Shown: positions 44,843-50,604 of the stretch, piece after piece
Numbering within the stretch: the stretch's first letter is position 1
Layout of the letters: each line of letters opens with the position of its first letter
Assembly: GCA_022508665.1 (NCBI GenBank)
Contig: JAFLUT010000006.1
Coordinates: forward strand, 1 to 50,604
Length of the DNA: 50,604 bases
Direction: 5' to 3'
From: Prevotellaceae bacterium
Lineage (GTDB): Bacteria > Bacteroidota > Bacteroidia > Bacteroidales > Bacteroidaceae
Position numbers and translations under genes: made by a program
The notes under the pieces: generated by a model
What the model saw: only the letters and a program-made list of their open reading frames with translations
Told to the model about the DNA's origin: nothing
Database searches by the model: none

Positions 44843-45290
44843 TAACAGCAAGACGGCAATTTGCAGTGTCAATAACTACAAATTGTCGTTTCGCTATATT
44901 TCAGCTCCAATAAAGCATTTGGGAAAGAATTATCTAGGTGTATTACCTTGGGAACATTATGGTATCATAGCGTCAAATGCGCTAAACGGTAAAATTGATT
45001 ATCAATGTGTTACAAAGTTAATTCTGGTTCAAACGTGAGACTTGTATCCTTGCTCGTCTCACAATCTGAGGCTCCTGAGATTGCCCACATAATAAAAACG
45101 AGCAATTCAAGACCTCACGCCGATACATTATATAATACACCCTATATACTAACGCATACTACAGATACAATACCCTTGTGGTATAGCAACTGCAACACGT
45201 CAATACATGTTGATGGGTTATCTATAACATACCCATGAGCATCTATCATTGCATTGTCCTTGATTATGTGAAATTTTCTCAGGATTTCAG
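44843..45290. other. Non-coding right-hand flank of the cargo, tandem hairpins and a possible gene remnant
   Basis: No intact gene is seen. One frame within 44784-45038 reads ISAPIKHLGKNYLGVLPWEHYG, which looks protein-like but overlaps the regulator gene and ends early, so it may be a decayed 3' fragment. Two adjacent dyads lie at 45035-45083: GTGAGAC/GTCTCAC (45035-45041, 45056-45062) and CAATCT/AGATTG (45062-45067, 45078-45083). The right end of the mobile element probably lies between here and 45540. Confidence 0.4.
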
Positions 45291-45297
45291 ATTGTCA

Positions 45298-45406
45298 AGA
45301 AACAAAGCGAAAGATAAACGCTTCTTCCATATATGGTGTCCCAATGCTCACATCTGCCGTTGCAGATGGACTTACCCACCATCTTAATGATGATTTCGGC
45401 GTAAGG
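45298..45406 (-). ncRNA. Candidate small RNA with strong promoter
   Basis: A short transcript of about 108 bases is predicted from near 45406 on the minus strand. Stem 1 joins CTTAC and GTAAG (45405-45401 with 45375-45371) and encloses ATCATC/GATGGT. Stem 2 is CATCTGC-AACG-GCAGATG (45368-45351). A palindrome CCATATATGG lies at 45328-45337. The 3' stem AAGCG/CGCTT (45323-45305) is followed by TGTTTCTT. No open frame starts after the promoter. The family is unknown to me. Confidence 0.45.
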
Positions 45407-45412
45407 ACGTTG

Positions 45413-45442
45413 CAAATATACGGCAATTTTATTATATACAAA
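45413..45442 (-). promoter_or_regulatory. Promoter of the candidate small RNA (TTTG-18-TATATTTG)
   Basis: On the minus strand TTTG (45442-45439) and TATATTTG (45420-45413) are 18 bases apart, a good consensus match. No protein gene follows on that strand until the regions already described. Confidence 0.6.
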
Positions 45443-45596
45443 AGAATTGTGTAAAAAATGTGAAAAGCAATGTGGATTATATGAACTTTGGACGGTTTGT
45501 AATAGTGGTTATGTGGCATAAATTACAGCGAAAAACGAATGATGCCAACATCCCTTATTTATAAGGCGTTTCAGCACTATGCCGTTCACCCCAAAA

Positions 45597-45668
45597 GTGG
45601 TGTGACTCAGACCACACATGGTGGTGTGACCCAGACCGCATATGGTGGTGTGAGTCAGACCGATTTTT
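45597..45668. repeat. Three 24-bp tandem repeats
   Basis: Units at 45597-45620, 45621-45644 and 45645-45668 share GTGGTGTGAC/GtCAGACC, with changes in the second half. The length is a multiple of three, so open frames cross the array on both strands (reading GVTQT in one and GLTHT in the other). Neither looks like a real gene. The array lies 230 bases before the CotH gene. Confidence 0.75.
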
Positions 45669-45873
45669 GGGTCGTTAGTGAGGTGTGTGTTAGGGGTGCG
45701 GTAGAAGGGTGTAATGATGAGCGGTTGTGGATGTGACACACCCACGTAAAAATAGATATTGGCGGCATGGGGAAAGGTGTTTGGGGAAAGAATATTATAT
45801 ATGGTCTTTACGCATTTAGATATACAAATCTGTCTTTTTTTATTATTCGGTATGAAATTTCAGTATTTTTATC

Positions 45874-45881
45874 TACCTTTG
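45874..45881 (+). promoter_or_regulatory. CotH gene promoter -7 element (TACCTTTG)
   Basis: TACCTTTG, 20 bases before the ATG at 45901, matches TAnnTTTG. The -33 box is unclear. Confidence 0.5.
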
Positions 45882-45900
45882 CAACAAATCCATTATACCT

Positions 45901-48102
45901 ATGACTAAAAAATCTTTTCTTCTTTTTGTGTTTTCAGTTCTCTGTACGCTTGTAGCGACGGCTCAGACGACGTATACTCGGAAAACGAACCTTCCACACA
46001 TTTATATTGAGACATTTAACGGGAAGTCTATTACGAGCAAGACTACGTATATATATTCTACAATGTATTATGTGGATGAGAATGATGTGGTGACACGTTA
46101 TGACTCTATGCAAATTCGTGGGCGTGGTAACTCTACGTGGGGTATGTCGAAGAAACCTTATAAGATAAAGTTTCAGCAGAAGGAGAAGTTTCTCGGCAAA
46201 GGGTATGCCAACGCGAAGAAATGGACTCTGATGGCAAATGCCGGTGATAAGACACTTATGCGCAATGCCATCACGTCGTTGATGGGTGATTTCTTGGGAT
46301 TGAAGAACAATCCGGCGCATAAGTTCGTTGACCTCACGCTCAATAACACATATCTCGGCAACTATCAAATAAGCGACCAAGTGGAGGTGCGGTCGCACCG
46401 TGTGGACATCACCGAGCAGGACTATCCGCTCACTGCCAATAGCGACATCACGGGTGGCTATCTGCTTGAGGTGGACGGATTTGAGGATGGCAATTGTTTT
46501 ACGACCTCGACATACCGTGTGCCGATACGCATACACTATCCCGAGGATGAGGAGATTTCTTCTTCGCAGAACAATTACATCCGCCAATATATGAGGAACT
46601 TCGAGAGTGTTCTGTCGGGGAAAGACTTTGCCGATGCTGAGAAGGGTTATCGCAAGTGGGTTGACTCTGTGTCGTTGGTGAACTGGTTTCTTGCCACTGA
46701 AATAAGCGGAAATATCGACGGATATTATTCCACATACTTCTATAAGGAGCAGCAGGACTCGCTTCTCTATTGGGGACCTTTGTGGGATTATGACATCGCA
46801 TACAACAATGACTATCGTATCACTGGAACGGAGACAAAACTCATGACCAACGATGGCTATGGGCAGACCAAAGAATGGATTAACCGCATGTGGCAAGACC
46901 CGTGGTTTGGCGCTCTTGTCAACCGCCGCTACAAAGAGGTGGTTGAGGCTGGGCTTGAGGAGTATATGTATCAACAGATAGACTCTATTGTTGACCTCAT
47001 CTATGAGTCGCAGGTGTTGAACTATAACAGGTGGGGCATAAACACTCGTATGTATCACGAGGTTGTGCTGTATTCATCTTACGACCAGTACATCACCTAT
47101 CTGAAGAACTATATCAAGGCGCACATGGCATACTTGCAGACCGCATTCCCCAACAAGAAGGTTGTTGGACCGACTCTGCCTTTCGTGCCGCAGAATTATT
47201 ACTACCGCATTAGCAACGTTAGCACCTCCAAAGTGTTTGACGTTGAGGGAGGAGTGGCAGAGAACGGCAGGTCTGTGTACTCATGGACAAGCAATGCTTC
47301 ACGCACCTCGCAGCAGTGGAGGATAGTGCCTGTGGATGACTACTTTATGATTATCAACCGCTACGGAGACGTTGCTTTGAACGACCCAACACCAGGAACA
47401 TCTACTGCCACTACTAACACTGGCACGCAACTGAATGTTGCCACGACCAACATTGAAGATGACCGCCAACTGTGGACTCTCACTCCACAAGGCACAGGAG
47501 GACGATATAACATCACCAACAAGTACACTCAGCACACGGCAAACCTCAACGGCGGCAGTTCTGCTGACGGCACAGCCATACTCAGTTATACCACCGACAA
47601 CCGCAACTCTACAAGCACTAATCGCCAGTGGTATATCATTGCCGGCGAGAAGATTGAAGGCAATGACGATGATGAGGACAACGAAGGAGATGGAGACGGA
47701 GAAGGAGATGGCGGAAATGACAGTGACGACGAGGATGATAATAATGGAGATAACGGAAACGATGATGGAGGAGACAACGGAAATGATGACGAAGGCGGTG
47801 ACAATGGAAACGATGACGGCAATGAGGATGAGCCAAACGATGAAGAACCTGATGCCATCGGAACTATCGAGCCAACCGAATATGCCCTTGGCTATAATCC
47901 GCAAACAAAAATCTTGCACTTCGGCTCAGAAACTCCCGAACTGCTCACGTTCACTGCCAAGATTTACTCCGCAAGCGGCTCTCTCGTGCGCACCTTCGTG
48001 GCAAACGAGTCTTGCTCGATAGCCGACCTGCCATACGGAGTGTATCTCATAATGTGGAACGTTGACGGCAAGACACGTTCTGCAAAAGTCCTTGTTCAGT
48101 AA
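45901..48102 (+). CDS. CotH-like secreted protein with ricin-type and T9SS-like C-terminal regions
   Basis: A 733-residue exported protein. A signal peptide (MTKKSFLLFVFSVLCTLVATAQ) leads to a CotH kinase-like domain (about 30-420): MQIRGRGNSTWGMSKKPYKIKF, KWTLMANAGDKTLMRNAI, and GGYLLEVDGFEDG. CotH family members are atypical protein kinases. A ricin-type beta-trefoil region (about 430-580) has repeated QQWRIVP / RQLWTLTP / RQWYIIA ends, suggesting glycan binding. An Asp/Gly/Asn-rich linker (about 585-655) joins it to a final domain ending LPYGVYLIMWNVDGKTRSAKVLVQ, similar to type IX secretion sorting domains. It is therefore probably surface-exposed or released. The linker codons are near-repetitive and may vary in length. 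Confidence 0.88.
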   Translation: MTKKSFLLFVFSVLCTLVATAQTTYTRKTNLPHIYIETFNGKSITSKTTYIYSTMYYVDENDVVTRYDSMQIRGRGNSTWGMSKKPYKIKFQQKEKFLGKGYANAKKWTLMANAGDKTLMRNAITSLMGDFLGLKNNPAHKFVDLTLNNTYLGNYQISDQVEVRSHRVDITEQDYPLTANSDITGGYLLEVDGFEDGNCFTTSTYRVPIRIHYPEDEEISSSQNNYIRQYMRNFESVLSGKDFADAEKGYRKWVDSVSLVNWFLATEISGNIDGYYSTYFYKEQQDSLLYWGPLWDYDIAYNNDYRITGTETKLMTNDGYGQTKEWINRMWQDPWFGALVNRRYKEVVEAGLEEYMYQQIDSIVDLIYESQVLNYNRWGINTRMYHEVVLYSSYDQYITYLKNYIKAHMAYLQTAFPNKKVVGPTLPFVPQNYYYRISNVSTSKVFDVEGGVAENGRSVYSWTSNASRTSQQWRIVPVDDYFMIINRYGDVALNDPTPGTSTATTNTGTQLNVATTNIEDDRQLWTLTPQGTGGRYNITNKYTQHTANLNGGSSADGTAILSYTTDNRNSTSTNRQWYIIAGEKIEGNDDDEDNEGDGDGEGDGGNDSDDEDDNNGDNGNDDGGDNGNDDEGGDNGNDDGNEDEPNDEEPDAIGTIEPTEYALGYNPQTKILHFGSETPELLTFTAKIYSASGSLVRTFVANESCSIADLPYGVYLIMWNVDGKTRSAKVLVQ

Positions 48103-48114
48103 TCCCCGTCCGCC

Positions 48115-49044
48115 GTGTTTCTCTACAACGACTACGGCTCATGGCTCACATCGCAAATCGGCGTTAAGGTGCAGAAGATTTCCCTTAACGCCGGCTTCAC
48201 TTGCCCCAATCGCGACGGACGCGTCGGCACTGGCGGCTGCACCTACTGCAACAACCAGACTTTCAACCCCGACTACTGCGCACCCACCAAGTCCATCGCT
48301 CAGCAGTTGGAAGAGGGCAAGCAGTTCTTCTCCCGGAAATATCCCAATATGAAGTATCTGGCTTATTTCCAAGCCTATACTAACACCTACGCATCGCTCG
48401 CCGACCTGCAAGCCAAATACGAAGAAGCGCTCAGCACGCCCGACGTCGTGGGCATCGTCATCGGCACACGCCCCGACTGCATGCCTCCCGATTTGCTCAA
48501 CTATCTGGCAGAACTGAACCGCCGCACGTTTCTCGTTGTGGAATACGGCATAGAGTCGGTGTATGACCATACGCTGCAACGCATCAACCGTGGACACACC
48601 CACGCACAGACAGTCGATGCCATCAAGCGCACGGCAAAGCGAGGCATCCGAGTGGGCGCACACATCATCCTCGGCTTGCCACAAGAAACTCGCGACTCGA
48701 TGATGCAAGAGGCTGCAACCCTCTCTGCCCTACCCCTCACAACGCTGAAACTCCACCAACTGCAACTCATTCGAGGCACTCGCATGGCAGATGAATACTT
48801 TGCCAATCCCGCCGACTTTCACCTCTTTACCGCCGACGAATACATCGACCTCGTCATCGACTTCATAGAACGCCTGCGCCCCGACATCGTGCTTGAACGC
48901 TTCGTGTCGCAGTCGCCCTCCTCCCTCTTGGCTGTTCCCGGCTGGGGGCTTAAAAACTATGAATTTGTTGAAAAAGTGCGCCGACGTATGCAGGACAGGA
49001 ATGCACATCAAGGTCGGCTATTCCCTCCGCCCATCGTCAGCTAA
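48115..49044 (+). CDS. Radical SAM protein, YhcC-like (TIGR01212 family)
   Basis: A 309-residue radical S-adenosylmethionine enzyme. The iron-sulfur cluster cysteines are in TCPNRDGRVGTGGCTYCNN, a CX11-type spacing followed by CxxC, typical of the YhcC family. Further motifs are VGIVIGTRPDCMPPDLLNYL, FLVVEYGIESVYDHTLQRINRGHTH, and GIRVGAHIILGLPQETRDSM, which build the TIM barrel. The start is GTG at 48115, since homologues begin close to FLYNDYGSWL. It lies 12 bases after the CotH gene and may share its transcript. The substrate is unknown; an RNA-modifying or oxidoreductase role has been suggested for the family. Confidence 0.9.
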   Translation: MFLYNDYGSWLTSQIGVKVQKISLNAGFTCPNRDGRVGTGGCTYCNNQTFNPDYCAPTKSIAQQLEEGKQFFSRKYPNMKYLAYFQAYTNTYASLADLQAKYEEALSTPDVVGIVIGTRPDCMPPDLLNYLAELNRRTFLVVEYGIESVYDHTLQRINRGHTHAQTVDAIKRTAKRGIRVGAHIILGLPQETRDSMMQEAATLSALPLTTLKLHQLQLIRGTRMADEYFANPADFHLFTADEYIDLVIDFIERLRPDIVLERFVSQSPSSLLAVPGWGLKNYEFVEKVRRRMQDRNAHQGRLFPPPIVS

Positions 49045-49048
49045 TGGT

Positions 49049-49699
49049 TCAGTTTCTATTCATTTCCAACGTCCTCACAAACTCCACCTCAAAGCCCAAC
49101 TGCCGCAGCACCTCGCTGACGGCATCCTCGGCATATCGTTCCGCCTTCCTCCTGTTCTCCGCCGTGTCGAAACTCCGCCTTATCTTCGCCTCCACCTCAC
49201 GTTTCATCCCGTTGGCGCTCGGCATCCTCTTCGCCCAGTAGTTGCTGTCGTCCGACATGAACGACGTGCCTTGCGTCGACGCAACATATTGAGGTTTAGG
49301 CATCTTCACACGCACTGTCCTTGTCGAGTCCACCACCTCATACTCCACCTTGTCAAGGTCTACCACATAACTGCACTTCTGCACCATCGTCTGCACGCAC
49401 ACATGCTCCTTCTCCGTCAGCAACAAAGTTTTCTCCTTCTCCCTCCTCACGGCATAGTCCTCTATCAGCGAACTGCACACATAGATTTCGCCCCTCGGCA
49501 TTACCTCCTCAATTATGCTCATCGTATCTTCAAGCACCAACTCCTCCTTCTCTCCCGACATCAAGTTTACCACCCACACGACAATCAAAGCGAGCAATCC
49601 GCAGACAACCATCCCGACAATCAACCTGTTCATTGCCCTGCGATACCTACCCACCATCGCCACAATCTTACTTATAAATTCCTTTATCTTCCTCATCAC
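49049..49699 (-). CDS. DUF4230 membrane-anchored protein
   Basis: A 216-residue protein with one N-terminal membrane segment (LIVGMVVCGLLALIVVWVV, about 26-44), so the bulk is probably outside the cytoplasm. The DUF4230-type core is visible in the order EIYVCSSLIEDYAV, then YVVDLDKVEYEVVDSTRTVRVKMPKPQY, and the C-terminal helix RKAERYAEDAVSEVLRQLGFEVEFV. The ATG overlaps the stop of the upstream gene as ATGA, so the two are translated together. The function is unknown. Confidence 0.8.
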   Translation of the reverse strand: MMRKIKEFISKIVAMVGRYRRAMNRLIVGMVVCGLLALIVVWVVNLMSGEKEELVLEDTMSIIEEVMPRGEIYVCSSLIEDYAVRREKEKTLLLTEKEHVCVQTMVQKCSYVVDLDKVEYEVVDSTRTVRVKMPKPQYVASTQGTSFMSDDSNYWAKRMPSANGMKREVEAKIRRSFDTAENRRKAERYAEDAVSEVLRQLGFEVEFVRTLEMNRN

Positions 49700-50319
49700 A
49701 CACCCTCCTTTCTCCTTATCACCACATCTACATTCCTCATCCCCAAACTCTTCACAATCGCTGCAAACAGCGTCTTCGCATTATGCTCTATATCTCTATC
49801 AATCAATTCCGAAAAGTCCTCCTTCATCACCTCCTCATACGCCATTTGCATCAGCCTGTCCGTCTCCTCATGGCTTATCCGGTCACGCATTCCCGATGAC
49901 ATCCTCACAATATCCCTCTCCTCCACCTTCGCCTCATATCCCGAATCCACCACTTTGGGACGGGGCAGCATCACCACCACCGCCGTACTGTCGTCAGTCA
50001 ACTTCACATCGTCAATGCTCAAGTCCCGCAAGTCATATCCGTATTTAATCGTCACCTCCACAGGCACAACGCACTTCCTCTCCCCGTACTTCCACGTGCG
50101 AGGGTCAGCCAACTCAAACTTCTCATGCTTGCTCGAGTCATAGATAGCCAACTTCCTCACCCTCACCTCCGTAGTCACAAGGTCAGCCCTCTGCTTTATC
50201 TCCGACAAAATGGCCGATTCAATCTTCACGCCTTCATCATCCTTCTTGCCACACGACATGACCACCCAAGATGCTGACATTAGCACTACAATATATATAA
50301 TAATGTACAAATTCTTCAT
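49696..50319 (-). CDS. DUF4230 lipoprotein
   Basis: A 207-residue paralogue of the downstream gene. The N-terminus (MKNLYIIIYIVVLMSASWVVMSC) is a lipoprotein signal with the cysteine at residue 23. The core has the same order of elements: DLVTTEVRVRKLAIYDS, then KYGYDLRDLSIDDVKLTDDSTAVVVMLPRPKVV, and a C-terminal helix with LFAAIVKSLGMRNVDVVI. The lipid anchor and the partner with a membrane helix suggest a membrane-bound pair in the cell envelope. CAAAGGTA at 50401-50408 (TACCTTTG on the minus strand) may be the promoter -7 element. Confidence 0.82.
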   Translation of the reverse strand: MKNLYIIIYIVVLMSASWVVMSCGKKDDEGVKIESAILSEIKQRADLVTTEVRVRKLAIYDSSKHEKFELADPRTWKYGERKCVVPVEVTIKYGYDLRDLSIDDVKLTDDSTAVVVMLPRPKVVDSGYEAKVEERDIVRMSSGMRDRISHEETDRLMQMAYEEVMKEDFSELIDRDIEHNAKTLFAAIVKSLGMRNVDVVIRRKEGV

Positions 50320-50604
50320 ATCCTCATTCCTTTTGTCATATCACTACATTCCTTTCGCCATACACAACAATCTCCACCTCCAATCCCCATTATCTTTTTG
50401 CAAAGGTACACCTTTTTCCCATACCATCCTAATAACAAATCTAAAATAACATCAGTTCGACGAAAAGATATTTACGGTTCATAGAAGTTCGTCGAGTTCA
50501 CGTTAAGCAGTTTAGCGCTAACCAAACGACCCTTTTACTGTCCAGAATAACAACGGCGCACCTCTCAAATGCCCTGCCGTTCACGATTACAATAGTCAGC
50601 CGTG
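50320..50604. other. Terminal non-coding stretch with a TACCTTTG promoter and small dyads
   Basis: No gene is seen. A minus-strand TACCTTTG (50408-50401) probably serves the DUF4230 pair. Short dyads, TTCGACGAA near 50457 with TTCGTCGA near 50488, lie further out. The stretch ends in the 21-base repeat shared with position 1. Confidence 0.45.

Noticed and set aside
33054..45368. CACATCTG...CAGATG hairpins at 33054 and 45350 as flanking repeats of the cargo
   Set aside because: Only the short arms agree; loops and flanks differ and the orientation carries no information, so chance is more likely.
45539..45736. A 65-codon frame with repeated GVTQT
   Set aside because: It exists only because the 24-bp repeat unit is a multiple of three; the opposite strand is open as well.
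45934..47058. A 374-codon open frame on the minus strand across the CotH gene
   Set aside because: It mirrors a well-supported gene and its sequence is a low-information run of I, V, R and H.

Overview
The window looks like a chromosomal segment from a member of the Bacteroidales, probably Prevotella-like, though the genus cannot be fixed by eye. The reasons are that almost every gene start is preceded by the Bacteroidetes -7 element TAnnTTTG, and that typical family members are present: a Bacteroidetes-type lipoprotein, a GH105 hydrolase, a CotH protein with a T9SS-like tail, DUF4230 proteins, the rplM-rpsI-rpsB-tsf cluster, and tandem Bacteroidetes tyrosine recombinases. No tRNA, rRNA or CRISPR array was seen. 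The first and last 21 bases of the window are identical, so it probably runs between two copies of a dispersed repeat.

Positions 1-10175 hold forward housekeeping genes: gltX, a two-REC/PEP-pyruvate-binding protein, glnS, a TPR protein, dapA and an overlapping SpoU-type RNA methyltransferase. A 600-base gap follows. It contains a possible structured ncRNA with its own terminator and a perfect 20-bp inverted repeat. Positions 10790-16163 are on the reverse strand: a GH105 hydrolase, a CCA-adding-type nucleotidyltransferase, a newly noted 51-residue membrane protein, a DUF262-HNH endonuclease and an M.EcoRI-like methyltransferase. The last three form a restriction-modification operon behind a clear promoter and a 250-nt leader. 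Positions 16641-20450 hold a lipoprotein gene, a bidirectional terminator, and tsf, rpsB, rpsI and rplM, with a long structured rplM leader. Positions 20510-24565 hold a DUF234 ATPase with twin palindromic operators, a pentapeptide-repeat membrane protein and two related secreted proteins.

Positions 24.6-45.1 kb are a mobilizable integrative element. The mobility module is int1, int2, a hypothetical gene, an excisionase-like HTH gene, an SF3-type primase-helicase, a hypothetical replication-type gene and a MobV relaxase behind a candidate oriT. It is followed by an AT-rich, tightly packed cargo operon: a reverse transcriptase, a giant S1-repeat/sacsin-type HSP90 ATPase, an SF1 (UPF1-like) helicase fused to a PIN nuclease, an AlbA_2/HATPase (Schlafen-like) protein and an XRE regulator. 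The combination of DNA synthesis from RNA, RNA-binding ATPase, RNA-type helicase and RNase looks like an antiphage or anti-element system that I cannot match to a described type. It is the main candidate for a new system.

Positions 45.2-50.6 kb return to chromosomal content: a possible short sRNA, a 24-bp tandem repeat, the CotH protein, a YhcC-type radical SAM protein and an overlapping pair of DUF4230 proteins. All calls are by eye. No search or folding was run.
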